This document shows, in pieces, positions 13,093-25,937 of a stretch of 64,000 nucleotides of DNA (position 1 is the first letter of the stretch; the number at the start of each line of letters is the position of its first letter). The notes under the pieces are model-generated. The model saw only the letters and a list, made by a program, of their open reading frames with translations, ran no database searches and had not been told where the DNA came from. The translations under genes and the position numbers were made by a program. Source of the DNA: Iris pallida. Lineage: Eukaryota; Streptophyta; Magnoliopsida; Asparagales; Iridaceae. The stretch covers positions 62,001 through 126,000 of the forward strand of contig JANAVB010005598.1 in the NCBI GenBank assembly GCA_029216955.1. The letters run 5' to 3'.

Positions 13093-14417
13093 TCCTACAC
13101 ACCATACAAAAATTTCGTCCTCGAAATTTCGAAATCGCTTAAAAATATGATTTTCAAAACTAGTATATATATGTCATGAAAACTCTACCCCTTGCAGAAA
13201 TCAAGTAATACAACTAAAAATGAACAAAATCTCAATATGAAAACATCAAGGAGAACAATGTCTAACAACATAAATCAACTCTTAAAGTAAATCTAAAACA
13301 CTGAAAGAATCTCAAAAAAATCAAAATCTCACATGTATAAAATAACTCCTTAAATCAAAATAAGTACCAAATATCGATAACAATATCAGAAAACTTGAAA
13401 TTCCAATTGCATGAAAATCCACAAAAAATCATAAAATCCTGGATATTTGTCTCAAACCGACGACAATAGTTTCCTTACACCCGATCATATGGGGTGTTAC
13501 GGTCATTCTCTGCCACGCCATCCATAATGGCTGCAAAAGATTCACCGTGGCACTATAATCGAGCGGCTGCAACTTTTGCTACCGGGTCATCAAGGTACAC
13601 TAGAGTCATCCGGTCACTTTTGACAAATATCCAAAACGAATCAAATCCATAGCTCAATGTCCAAGTCACTAAAATCACAAAACATCTAACAATATAACAA
13701 GACAGTCCTAGAAAATAATCAAAATCCAAAATCCAGGACAATGATAATATACATCCAAAAACATCTTCAATAATAACGACAAGGTAGTTTTCTAGGAAAT
13801 ATGCAAACCCAAAACCATATCAAAACATAATATATAGAGAGTGTATCAATAATCAAAATAATATCTGAAACAGATAATCATGATTGCGAAATTGTCCAGA
13901 ATCAAAGGAGCTGAATTGATACAAGAATATCCACTAGATACTCAACAAATGTTAAAATATCCAGTCTAAGAGTCCTGATAAAATCTTCATTCCACAACAA
14001 TCAAGTCAACGCTCTAAGAGGGCGATAATAATACTAAGTCAACACTAAGTCAATGCACGAAATGGATGACAGGAGAACCAAACAAGGCGATGCTTTGGTA
14101 GAGAGTACATAACCCAAGATAAATAACAAGTAACCCAAGGATAAAGACAAGACAACGTCTTATCTGACAACATGATCAACATCGCCAACAACAGGACCAT
14201 GCCTCTCAAAATAAGGAAAAATAGGTAGATAACAATGAATAAGACAGGGTAAAGCAAAATAGGTCCAGGTAGAGATGAGGACCAATTCACAAGTTCAAGG
14301 GAGCGAAGGGTAAGTGTTGCAAGTTAGAATCCCAAGGAATAGTAGACTGAGATCAATAATCATGTGATACCGAATAATATCTCAAATTGAGACCTGCGTA
14401 GGCCACCACTAAAACCT
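13093..14417 (-). mobile_element. 1.3-kb interior of large-LTR element 2
   Basis: This is the entire interior between two LTRs of about 4.5 kb. Read on the minus strand it starts with a primer-binding site (14408-14391) and ends with 'aatttcgaggacgaaattt' (13133-13111) shortly before the 3' LTR, the chromovirus-type motif. Between these it is AT-rich with no gag or pol similarity; the frames at 13553-13741 and 14045-14290 are unremarkable. The element is therefore non-autonomous, with LTRs making up some 87% of it. Confidence 0.8.
14391..14408 (-). promoter_or_regulatory. Primer-binding site, tRNA-Ile-like (element 2)
   Basis: Reading TGGTGGCCTACGCAGGTC on the minus strand, 9 nt from the LTR end. 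It differs by one base from the sites at 1443-1460 and 54973-54990, although the LTRs belong to different families. Confidence 0.7.
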
Positions 14418-17400
14418 TGTCACGCCTTAGTACCAGAATACGGGGACGAACGTAGGCCAGCTACACCGTATAAGGTATGAAGATGTCATACGACGATTGT
14501 GGCTGTCAATCTTGTTAGGTATCTTAGCATGCAAGCAGTCTATGGCCTAAATCTGATCTCATATCTACAGACAATAACAATGAAATAACTACAAGAGAGA
14601 TAATCGTATGGAAAGCAGGAAATACACATATGATAAAAAAAAATAGTACCGAATAATAATGTTGATGAGTATACCTTCCCACAGTTCCTATTATGGTCGA
14701 AAACTGAAGCACATCCTCTAAGTCAAGTCTAGAAGATCCACAAGGTCGGTCACAGACAATCTGGGAACAATCTAGGGTTGGTCAGGCCAACCCTAGCAAG
14801 TACCAGAAAGAAAGGCGCTCAATAACGGGCAAAGAAAAGCCAACAAGATAAAATATGACAGGAATAACATATATGAACAGTAAAAGAGGGTAAAGGATCA
14901 TGTGGTACCAACGCATGATTATAAAATATAAGGCATCAATCCAACAACTAATATGAAAGTAACCAATAATCATCACAGTCATCCTAACATCCACTAATGC
15001 TTGCATCGCCAACTGGAACGCGTAGTCTGTCATCAAAATAGTAACCCACCCCAACATCAAACAAGAACAAAAGAATGACGTGCCGGAATAGCGTTATGCG
15101 CCAGCCAGCTTAGCAAGCAATAGGCCATATAATTTAGGTAAAAAAGTGGCCACTCAAATGTCTACGGCTATCTATGTGAAGGTTGGGTTACCCCAATAAT
15201 ACAATATAAGAATCCACAGATCATGCTATGTCCAACAGGGCTAACGAGGCCAAATAATAATGCATAGCACATGGATAAGCACCGGTCTCTCAAAGGCAAC
15301 CGTGTGAAACAGATCAATCATATGGTAGTACATATAGTAGTCGGATACTGCCATCCGCTATTGTGGATGATAACAATATCCGGGGCGGTCAGCCTTACGC
15401 TAGACAGGTAATCATAACACCTGTGGCGGCTGGTATACATGATCTCGAGATTCTGCTCCCTCCCAATGCTTCTACCATCTTTAGTTGCCTAGATTAATCC
15501 TACATTTATCTGGAATCACATGCCGTATTCACATGCTCATCCTCCTAGATGTCGTACCTTAGTACGGGTACACTAAGTACGAATCCACCTCGACACTGAA
15601 AGTCTCAAATCTGGATTCATTCTTAGTGTAATACAGTAAGTAGTCAATCAGTCCTAACCAGGCTGAAACTACAGGCCAACTACCATGTCTGTGCTGGAAG
15701 ATGAAAGCACTATAATATAACACATATAATCATGTAGCACCTCAGTGCACGCATAGAATAACACCTTAATGCACACGTAGGATAGCACCTCAGTGTACAC
15801 ATAGATTAATACCAGTACGGGTACAAGCAGTCAAGTTAGGAACATGGTTAATCGTTCAATCGTATTAAATCCTCTGTCTACCTCGTGGCAGGGGTATCAG
15901 GTCAAGTACACGATCAAAATCTCTACTATAATGGTATCTCAAGTACACATGAGGGTCTACAGTTATAATCATCACGTCGATCTACCCACCGAATCAATCT
16001 ATCAATAGTCTTCCTATCCCCGATGGAATAAATATCATATCAGAAAAGTACGATCACTTGGTACTAGGCTAATCACTATAGACAATGCTAGGCCCTCTGG
16101 CTCACAAGAATTCTTCGAGTCAATGATCACATGCTATCAGCAACTAAGTCTCCCAACTATCGGGATACAACAATGGTACCAGATTTTTGGCGCTTGGAAA
16201 GTCGAGTAAAAATCATATATCGATATCCTCGTTCTCTTCCTTGTTCCGCGAAACATTCGCACAATAATCAAACTCCAGGAATCTAATGAGTCTACCAATA
16301 CATTATTCCAGATCATTCCTCCAATAATACGTAATCTAAATATTCCCAAGGTCACAATTCCGATACATAAGATAACTGTCAGCCCTATTTGGCTATACTA
16401 GGATAACTCCTAGAATGAATGGTCATGGTACAAGAGTTTATTAATTAATGCCGTCGAAAAATGGTAAGGATTGCATGGACCACTATGGAGCAGATCCACA
16501 ACCCTTAAACCAAACAAGGACCAAAGTTGCAGATCGTCTCCCGAGTGGAACCGTGCTCCTTACGCTATCCGACGAACAAGACATGTCAAGTAACTAGGCG
16601 ACTAATCTAGTCAGGAGTCTACCTAGCAGGTACTAAGATCAAGTAATACTATATTACAATAAATGTGCATGAGTCTGTTTAGCAACCAAAGGAACGGTTC
16701 TGTCCAAATCTTCGAACCAAATTCCTGACTGGAAATTCTGGAAAAAAATTGGCAGAGTCTCCTTTGTATTCTGGACGGAAGCACCCAGCGAATTGGGGCT
16801 AAATCCACTCGGCGCAACCTGTCGCAGAATAGAGGGTTGAGAACACTAAGTCTCAGCTTTCAGCAGTGCTACAATGCATACTAGAAACCAAACCATAGCC
16901 GAGAATACTAAGTCTCGGCCTCCATCAGCACTACGATGCGTACTGGGCGCTAAGCCAACACATTCAACAAGAATCGCCGTGCAGGGCGCATCACGGACCC
17001 ACAGTCCTATCCAAGCCACAAATACAGTCATAGAAATAGCTAGCCAAAGCCGTCACCCGACCGCGAGTCGGACACGAGCATATGGGGATAGTCCATACTC
17101 GTGAGTCGTGCTCGTGTCCTCGGAGGTGTGGATGACCCGTCCGAGTTGTCCGATACGGCCTGACCCGGTATCGAACCAAGATGTCCTAAGTTATCATCAT
17201 GACAATTTTACTACTATGCTACGCTAATCATGATTATATATTTATAATTGCAATTATTTAAATACAATAAAATCCAGGAGAGAGGACAAGAGCCGTCGAT
17301 GAGGAAGGGGCACTTGTCTAGAGGGCTCGGCTAGATAAGGCTTCGGCGACCGGGATACAAGGTACCACGTCCATCGGAGATCCTCAGAATACACAATAAA

Positions 17401-17499
17401 CAATTATTAGAATATAATAATAAATTAATAATAGAAAGCACAATGATGGCAGAAGGCTATACCATGTAGGTTCCGTAAGAAGTACAAGAGCTGGCACGA

Positions 17500-18000
17500 A
17501 AATCGAGGTACGTGAATCGATACGGACACGTAAACTAAAATGCGTACGTAAATTGAGTCACGTACGAGAATCGAAATGACATGAAGATCAAGATGAACGA
17601 GAAACATAACGTGCATATAAATCGAGACGTGCACGTAGATCGATTCAGGCACACAAATCGAGACGTGCACGTAGATCGAGGGATCACGAATATCGGGATG
17701 GCGTATGAATCAGTGTGACACATAAATCGAGGTACGCACATGAATCAAGATGACACGAAGTCCAAGGTGGCACACAAACCAATACGACACACAAATCGGT
17801 ACATGCATGTAAATCAGTACGACACAAATCACGAGGTAGGCACAAAGACCGAGACACAAAAATCGAGATAACACACAAAGCGAGATGGCACATTGCCTGG
17901 GGCAGCACGGGGCTCGAGGCGTCCCGCTGCCCAAGGCATCACGAAAATTGGAATGGATACGTACACCAAGGTGCACGCATCCCGCAGTGCACAGGAAACG
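17500..18000. repeat. Degenerate ~20-bp minisatellite inside the LTR (second copy)
   Basis: Repeats of the form 'gcacgtagatcgag' and 'cacacaaatcgagac' correspond to the block at 11690-12200. Unit number and sequence differ between copies, so the block evolves faster than the surrounding LTR. Confidence 0.6.
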
Positions 18001-18634
18001 AGGGCACACTGCCCGAGGGCCACACATGCCGAGGAGGCTCGCTGCTCGAGGCTGGTGCTGTCCCGAGCACGCCGGCCGGAGGGAAGAAGGAAAAGAGGGA
18101 GGCATAGGAGCTGGAGGAGCCGTCGGGGAAGCTCGACGGGGGGGCTCGGCTAGGCGGTTGGCCGTTGGCGGAGGAGAACGGACAGTAACAGCGGCCGGGG
18201 CTCACGGAGGCTCACGGCGGCTACGGGGAAAGGGGAGGCGACGTTGATGATGGCGGCGGCTATGGATATAGTGGTGGTGGCGCTCGTGGGTGATGGCGGC
18301 GAAGGCGGTGGTATCGGCCATGGAAATGGTGGCGGATGAAGACGACGACGACGACGAGGGTGGTGGCCGTGTAAGTGGTGGTGAAGGTGGTGCAGACAGT
18401 GTTGCTGGCTAAGGGGCGGCAGTGGCGCCGGATGGAGGAGACCTGGAAGGAGAGGGGGGAGGTTGAGAGTGAGAGACAAAAGTGAGCTGAGAGAGAGAGA
18501 GAGAGGGAAATGAGAAATGGGGGCGGGGGGGGGGGGGGGGGGGTGCTGTGTGTGAGAAGAGAGGGAAGGGGAGAGTTGGGGGTTAGGTTTGGGTTTGTGT
18601 TAGGTTTTATTAGAAAATAATAATAATAAATAAC

Positions 18635-18706
<72 letters not shown>
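18635..18706. repeat. (AAT)n microsatellite
   Basis: About 24 AAT units with one interruption (tac). It is the counterpart of 12828-12887. Confidence 0.95.
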
Positions 18707-18890
18707 GGGAAGCTAATCAAATGAACTCCAATAACAATAATAAAATAATATTAATAAAAATTCAATAGAGACAATAATCAAATGTCAGGCCTAAACAACT
18801 AAGGCCAACCAAAGTCCATAAAATAAATAAAATTTGAAATAAATATGAAATTTAAAATTACCAAATGTCAAGTACGGTTATATACCTAAA

Positions 18891-19713
18891 TTACGAAATT
18901 TAAAAATTACCAAAAATTACCAATAGACCCTGTACAGAGCACTTATAACATGGCAGGGAAGGAATGACGCATATTCACCTTGCGTTGGTGCAAGGGCGAA
19001 TGCGTCGATGTTGGTAAGAAGTCACGAAATAACACGAGATTGCTATTGCTTGCTTGCTTGCTTAAGAAATCGAATATAACATGCTTGCCATGATATCATG
19101 CTTGATTACTTTCTAATATGCTATGAAACAGATCCTAAGGAGGACATAGAAAGATAACTAAACAGTATATTTTATGAATCAATACATTACTAAATGTCGA
19201 TTTAGTTAAGTGGGTCTTTGATCAGTATAGCGAGGACGAAAGTACTAATCTTCTACTAGTTTACTAGCATATTTAGAGAATGGTCTGCTCACGGCGGAGC
19301 TTCGCTTGATCGCTCTGAGGCATGAAATGCCGTGGCGTTTGAAGCGTGCGATCGTATTGACGCTCGGACTTGCAACTGGATTGATGTGGCCGAGATATAG
19401 AAGGCATGATGTATGGAACGGTAAAATCCTTTGTGGGCAAGAGAGAACTTGAGTGTTGTAGCCAATCTGGCAAATTCGGTTGGGCTATTGAAAGCCTTTG
19501 TAACCTCAGTTCATTTATTGAATAAAAGAGAATTGTTTCGTATACTCTGTTTTCTTTAGTTGTAGATATCAAATCAAAGATAATCATTTGAGAACTTGTC
19601 ATCTTGTCTTGTACGAGTACAACTCCATACTCGTACGGTATCACGTCCCAGCGAGGACGATGATTCGAATAAATTGATGCGAGGACGAGCAATTTTTCGT
19701 GTCGGGACGTGAC
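18891..19713 (+). repeat. LTR-like fragment of another, unidentified element
   Basis: The block is unrelated to the LTR before it. Features of an LTR R-U5 are 'cagttcatttattgaataaaag' (about 19510, polyadenylation-like), two 'gcgaggacga' blocks and a GGGACGTGACA end at 19713. The minus-strand open frame at 19273-19692 is antisense to this and probably not a gene. No partner LTR and no target duplication could be found. Confidence 0.4.
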
Positions 19714-21457
19714 AAGTCCGAGCCCAAGTTCAACTTGACTTCAAGTTCAACATATAAAACCCGAGACTGAGCCAGGAGGAACATAAATGGATCCAAGTTC
19801 AATGGGTTGGGTCAGGTTCATCAATTTTTTCGGACCCTAATATGATAATTAATATTAAACACATAATCTAATAGCAACTTTGCCTCATTTATTACAAAAT
19901 ACAAATGGAAATGAGATTTATGATAAGAAGTTGAAGAGTTCGGTTAATTTTTTTTAGAACATATGTATGTGTGTGTGTGTCGGATTTCTGATTCTTTGAG
20001 TTACCTGACATATATACATATGAATTCGAGTCAATCCAATTTTTGATAGAGTTAAAATATCTTTGAGTCAATCCAATTTTTGATAGAGTTAAAATATTTC
20101 AATCAGAATCCGACCTCCAAATATTTTCAACCCTAACCCATTAACAGGTTTATCCGATCAAATTTTGATTTAACAGGTCCGAATTGCACCCCTAGCTACT
20201 TCCCCTCCACACAAGTACAATGTGCAGCTGCACTGCATCCCGTAGCTTTTGACTAGAAGCTTGAATTGGCCCATGTGTAGTCTTTAATTTCTCCGAGCCA
20301 TTTCTTATTGCATCATTGATGTCCTAAGACGGCTAGAGGGAGCAATAAATGACTGCAACTGTTAGCATGGTTCTCACGCCTGTCCTCACATGGACTACTA
20401 ATTAAAACCGTCCCGAGAATTCATATAGCACCTTCAACTACCTTTACTTCTTGTACTGAAGTACTTAATATAATTTTTACACATATTTTGCTATCAGGAA
20501 AAATGTGTGACAAATATACTTTTATTTAATCCGTTAGCCCATCCATAACATGGATGAATTGAAAAAAATAATTCAAACAATTGACTCATAATTTTTTTGG
20601 ATAAAATATGAGACACATTTCTAGAATTTTATGTTTTTAAATTTTGAATATTTAATGTCATAATTCCTTTATTTTTTCTTCATATTTTAATATTTGTCAT
20701 ATCTTGTTTTGCGATTCCGTATTTTGATTTCGTAACTTAGTTTTTTTTTTTTTTTTTTTTTTACCGTATTCATGGATTTGGATTTCTAGACTAGGGCTTG
20801 TATATCTGAGTTATCCTTGACTTGATTTCGTGTCGTGGGATCGCAAATCGAACTAAGAAATCAAACTAAGGACTTGTACAACTTAATAATTTTTTATGGC
20901 TTTATGCTCAACCCACGACTTGTAGAGAAGCCGAAATAGGATCGGTTGAAAAACATATCACCCTAAGTCCCTATTTCCCGAATTTTTCCATCCTGGTATT
21001 TTACTGTCGGTACCGGTCCAAAGAATCTTGTCCATAAAACTTCATTTATAGCCATTTGATCAAATCGAACGGTCATGATTCGTTTTGATGGTTTATATCT
21101 AAACCATGAAAACCCTAGTCTCTCCCATCTAATGTAATTCTTTCTCCTCTCTTTCTCTCCGATCACCTCAATTCATTCTTTCTTTCTCGATTACTCCCCT
21201 CTTATCTCTTAAGACAGTCATTTCTCTCATGATCTCTCTCTAACTCTCATACGACCCTCGTGGGAGCTTTCCGGACCCGAGCCTAGGTTGTCGAGGTGAG
21301 GAGCGAGACTTCTTATGCCTACATGGAGGTGACCTGAAACCTATATCGGAATCTTGTCTTTGCGAGTATCGAGACTGAGGCAAGTATTCCTTGTTAAGTA
21401 TGTAGAGGGACTGCCTCAGCTTCATTTTCTGTTGATTTACTGTACAAAAGATACCGA
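19714..21457. other. Unassigned AT-rich sequence with a possible LTR promoter/leader
   Basis: No gene is seen. There is a 33-bp direct duplication (20028-20060 and 20065-20097, period 37) and a T-run at about 20743-20762. From about 21080 the sequence looks like an LTR promoter and leader: 'gtttatatcta', 'aaccctag', pyrimidine-rich 21130-21240, then a GC-richer part. It continues, interrupted by the solo LTR, at 35982. Confidence 0.4.
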
Positions 21458-23157
21458 TGTCACTACCACTTTTCTAGAACAAGGGTATTTTTGTCATTTA
21501 TATTTTTTCTCTTTTTATATGATGGTTATATTTATTAGTAGTCTAGCTATTCATTAGTCATGGTAGACCCCATTAGATTGACTTAACCAATTAGTTTGAT
21601 TAATTAGACTCTAGTCATTACCAAGTTGGATACAAGCCTTAATTAGGGTCAAACTACTTAATCCACTTAGGGATCTACCTAATACTAAGTGTAATGAAGA
21701 GATTATGGCTAGTCTAGAGCCCATTAAACCCCCTTAAACCCCAATGGCAGCCACCATTCATTTCTAGGGTTTTCACACATTTCTTTCATTCCAAACCTTC
21801 CCAAATTGTCTCCTCCTTCCTCCATTTGTTGTGCAAAGGCTTAGGGGAGCTCTAGGAGGCTTGGTGAGGGCTTTAGTAAGGATTGGAGAGCTCACTCTTC
21901 ATCCATCTTTTCCAAATTCGTAGAACTTGGTGTAGGCTTCTTCCTACATAGGTATAATCCTCTAAATTTCCATTTTTATGGTTCAAATTCATGCATTCAT
22001 GTAGGAGACCCTTCCCATGACTAATAGGAAGAGTATTGAGGCCCTAATGAGCTCTATTGTGATGGCTACAATAGGTTTAGTGTCGATTTGTGGAGATTAC
22101 AAGTGTTGCCCACCAATTGTTTGTAGAAATGCCAAAGTGGCTATTTGATTTCTGTTTTTAGTCTTGGGACCCATGTATAGCTTGGTTAGCAATAGGATAG
22201 GCCTATTGATTTCAAATATTATATCTGTAAGTGTATATATGTGTATATAGATATGTGTATGAGTATATATGTAAGGGGTATTGGGCATGTGTTCACTATT
22301 CTCTTGTGGCCATGTTTTTTCCTGTGTTTCCAATTTTCAACCTTGCCTAGTGTCTCTTAGTGTTGAGCGAGAGTGAGTAGTGTCATATGATTAAGGGGGA
22401 GAGTGGGACACTGTCGTGTGAAACAGAGTCTTGACTTGGGTTTTAAGTTAGAATATTAGTAATATGAGTTAAGAAAGTATCAGTATACTAGCTAATAGGG
22501 AGAGGCAGTGCCAGTGAAGAGTATTGGGGTGCTTCTTGTAGGCAGTAGAGAGTAGGGGACTCCCATTCTCGAGCCCCACCTGGCCAGGCAGGCCATGGCA
22601 TTGGCAGGCTAAGTAGGCTGTCCACATAGCAGTATGTGGACTTGTGGGGTTTGGGTGACCAGTTCAGAAAATGTGATAGGAGTGGCTTGTGGAGTGAAGT
22701 GTAGAATGTAAGGCTTAGGTTCGAGCAAGAGTAGTAACACCTGTAACTTGTGTTCGAGAGTGGAGCACTTGGACTACAGTAGTAAGAGTGAGGAAGGCTC
22801 TGTAGGCAGTTAGCCCTTTGTCTATGAGTAGGGAGTGTGGGATTCAATGTGAGTATCATATATATGTTAACACAAAGTCACAGTCAACCAAATATTGATA
22901 ACTTTGACTAAATAATACTTGTAATAATTCAATACGACACACGACGCCTACATCAAGCTCAAGTCAGACAACAGCTCAGTCTCTGTTTTTCAGTTGTATA
23001 TGAGTCTGTATTTTGCACTTTTATTGAGTCTAGACTGATGTAAACTGTGTCATGCTGAGCTCTTGAGACTTGACCTAAAGCCTACCCAATAATTCTCAAA
23101 CTCCACCATCCAGAAAAATACCCACTGGCCACTTAGACCAGCTCTGTGCTCTGGAGA

Positions 23158-23207
23158 CAGAGTTCGGGCCGAACTCTGCCTCCACACAGAGTTCGGGTCG
23201 AACTCTG
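23158..23207. repeat. Paired palindromes in LTR U3
   Basis: Two 21-nt palindromes, CAGAGTTCGG then a central G then the reverse complement, lie 8 nt apart; the second copy carries one C-to-T change. They recur in the 3' LTR (about 31816-31865), and related copies lie in the interior at 29347-29397. Sireviruses are known for conserved palindromes in U3 upstream of the TATA box, so these are likely promoter elements. Confidence 0.8.
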
Positions 23208-23320
23208 TCCCCTAAAAATTAGCAACCTGAATTTTAGGGTTAGCTGGTTGCAAGTTGTCCAACGGCCAAATATTTGAAATTTTCTACCCGAATTCTGGCC
23301 GAATTCTGCCTACAAAAATC

Positions 23321-23330
23321 CTATAAATAG
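23321..23330 (+). promoter_or_regulatory. TATA box of the copia 5' LTR
   Basis: CTATAAATAG lies 115 bp after the paired palindromes. The same box occurs in the 3' LTR at about 31979-31988. Transcription should start some 30 bp downstream. Confidence 0.8.
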
Positions 23331-23811
23331 GCCATGAATTCTCTCATTTCAAATCATCCAATCTTCTCTTCTCTTCTCTCTTAAAGCTCAGATAAGCCAT
23401 ATCCTTCCCATCTACTAGCCACAAGGTTCCTAAGTCTCGAGTGCTCAGCATCTCTCAGTTAGGAGTCTTGTGCAAGAGTTGAAGAAGTCGCTTGGAAAAT
23501 TCCAAGCAAATCGCCACTGCGATCCTCTGTAAAAAGTTGACGTGCTCTTCTGAAGAAAAGGCACGGGTTGTAAACTACTATTTCATAAATAGTGGATTTA
23601 ATCCTGAGCTAGAGTTCTCAGGCCTGGACTAGTCCTCCACGAGGGAAACCAGGTTAAAATCGGCTGTGTTTGCGTATGCTCTCTTTCTTCTTACTTTAAA
23701 TTCCGCATTTACTCTGATTAGTGTTGATTGTGATAGAGTTGAATTATTAATTGGATATTATCTCTATAAACTCTATTCACCCCCCTCTAGAGTTGCCATC
23801 TGTTCTTCAAT

Positions 23812-23823
23812 TGGTATCAGAGC
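23812..23823 (+). promoter_or_regulatory. Primer-binding site, tRNA-iMet (copia)
   Basis: TGGTATCAGAGC starts 2 nt after the LTR end. It is the usual initiator-methionine tRNA site of plant copia elements and contrasts with the tRNA-Ile-like sites of the large-LTR elements. Confidence 0.95.
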
Positions 23824-23863
23824 TCTGTTCTTTTTACAAGGATTTACATCCTAGAGCTGATCC

Positions 23864-25936
23864 ATGGCAACCACACAATCCTTGATTTCCAATCACGGTG
23901 AAGGACAGTCCACTCATAGGCCTCCCCTATTTGATGGAACTAACTACACGTATTGGAAAACAAGGATGAGTTTTTATCTCAAGTCTCTAGACTTTGACCT
24001 GTGGACTATCGTCACTGACGGTTACAAAAAGCCCGCCAGGATAGTTGTCAACGGTGATCTCATTGAGAAATCACATGACAAATATTCTAACGAGGAGAAG
24101 AAACAGGCAAGTCTAGACGCGAGAGCTATTAATGCTTTATTCTGTGCTATAGACAGGAATGAGTTCAACAGGGTATCCACATGCACCACATCCCACGAAG
24201 TATGGAAGTTTCTAGAAGTGACGCATGAAGGAACCACCCAAGTCAAGGAATCTAAAATAAGTCGTCTCACTCAAGAATACGAGGCCTTCAAGATGAAGCC
24301 AAACGAGACGATCACGCAGATGTTCACAAGATTCTTCGACATCATCAACCCCCTGTCTTCACTTGGAAAACAATATTCAAATCATGAGAAGATTCACAAG
24401 TTACTTAGGGGGCTACCAAAAACTTGGAACCCTAAGGTGACAGCCATCATAGAGGAAAACGATCTCACAACCATGTCTATGGAGACCTTGATGGGAAAGC
24501 TAATGACTCATGAGCTTGACCTCAAGAACTTCGAAGAGCCTGCTCCTAAGGCTAAGGAGATCGCACTCAAAGCTCACTGACGGAGGGCTGAACCCAAAGA
24601 GACGGATGACGACAACTCAGAAGATGATGATCAAGCCCTCATGGTTTGCAACTTCAAGAAATTCCTTCGCTTCAACCGAAGAAAGAAGGAACCACAAGAA
24701 GATGAAGAAGAAGAGCCTACTTGCTATGGTTGCAAGAAGACGGGACATGTTCGAAAAGACTGTCCATTCTCAAAGAAAAGCAACCGCTATGAGAAGCCAT
24801 ACAAGAAGACCACTTCAAAGAGATATGCCAACACTAGCATCTGGCATGAAAGCGATGCCAGTGACTCCGAGGAAGAAAAGAACTCTCCTCAAGATACGGC
24901 TAATGTTTGCCTAATGGCAACATCCGACAAGGTATCTAACGACACTCTTGACGACTTCACTTTTGATGAACTTGGCGATGCTTTCACTGATTTACTCAGT
25001 GACCATAAAAAGGTCATTGGTAAATACAAACAAGCCAAGGACAAAATTAAAAGTCATGAAGTTGAAATACAAAGACTTTATCTTTTACTTGATAATATTA
25101 GAGACACTGCACCCACGGATGTCACTGATGAGGTATCTAAGCTTAAAATAAGCTTACATGATGCCGAGGCACGTATTGAGTTACAAACAAAAGAGATTGC
25201 AACACTCAACACGGAGCTTGCATATGAAAAGAATAGACACAAGATCACTATTACTAAGTTGCATGGTTTAAATGCTACGATCATTGAATTGCAAGCTGTC
25301 TCTAAGAAACTAGAGACTAAATTAGGAAAACAGGTTGCTCAACCTCAAACCCAATCACATGAGACACACACAAAGCATAGCACTACTCATACTAGTAAAC
25401 CACGTCATACTCATGTTGCTCACAACCATGCTTACATATACACACACTTTCACAAACCTCATGCACGTAGAAATAATCATCATATGTCACATAAACATCA
25501 TGCTACACACAGTCATCATCATATTGCACAAAGACATAATCAACATTACTCTACATATAGACAATCTCATCATGCCATGCCATATAGACAATCTCATCAT
25601 GCCATGCCATATAGACAACCTCATCATGTCATGCCATATAGACAACCTCATCACACCATGCCATATAGACAACATCAGCATGCCATGCCATATCAATCTA
25701 CATATCATCAATATTCTTATAGATATCATCAGCATGCTCCAAATGTGAATAGAAATGCTACATGCACTTATTGTGGTCTACATGGACACATATCACCACA
25801 ATATAGAATCAGAAGATTAGTTGATAAAAAGATATATGCATGGTTTCCAAAAGCTAACTCTTCACGACCCTCAAGAATTTGGGTACCAAAGGTCACATCT
25901 ACTCTTGATGTAGGTGGACCTTCCCTCCTCAACTAA
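23864..25936 (+). pseudogene. gag: Copia gag (nucleocapsid), one in-frame stop
   Basis: Gag forms the virus-like particle and binds the element's RNA. The reading frame spans 690 codons from ATG 23864 and is broken by one TGA at 24578-24580. It begins with a DUF4219-like part (PLFDGTNYTYWKTRM) and a UBN2/retrotran_gag domain (about residues 80-215). A CCHC zinc knuckle CYGCKKTGHVRKDC lies at about 287-300, a probable coiled coil at about 375-490, then a His-rich tract with five 9-residue repeats (YRQSHHAMP type). A second knuckle-like motif near 634 has lost its last Cys (CTYCGLHGHISPQY). It ends shortly after the WVPK motif; pol follows in another frame. The length and the two finger-like motifs suit Sireviruses. 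Confidence 0.9.
25554..25688 (+). repeat. Five 27-bp tandem repeats in gag
   Basis: Units of 27 bp encode YRQ-S/P-HHAMP-type nonapeptides, rich in His. The first two units are identical; later ones differ by a few bases. They keep the reading frame and lengthen the His-rich region between coiled coil and second finger. Confidence 0.9.
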
Positions 25937-25937
25937 G

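Larger units (their letters stand above)
14418..18890 (-). repeat. 5' LTR of large-LTR element 2
   Basis: On the plus strand it begins TGTCACGCC, so the LTR ends GGCGTGACA on its own strand. It aligns with 8930-13092 and with the complete solo copy 40584-45092. After 'tatataccta' near 18890 the similarity stops, so the last ~40 bp (the U3 start on the minus strand) are lost or replaced. It contains the minisatellite (17500-18000), a GC-rich part (17890-18470), a G-run of about 19 nt at 18525-18543 and an (AAT)n run (18635-18706). Confidence 0.85.
22865..23809 (+). repeat. 5' LTR of the copia element
   Basis: It begins TGTTAACACAAAG and ends GTTCTTCA. By eye it differs from the 3' LTR at about 17 positions, almost all transitions, plus one C-run indel, so roughly 98% identity. 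U3 contains two copies of a near-perfect palindrome (23158-23178 and 23187-23207) and a TATA box at 23322. Confidence 0.95.

Noticed and set aside
19273..19692. Minus-strand frame of 139 codons
   Set aside because: Antisense to an LTR-like R-U5 end; no domain recognised.
19714..20200. hAT-like terminus (GCACCCCTAG near 20190)
   Set aside because: No matching left terminus and no 8-bp duplication found.
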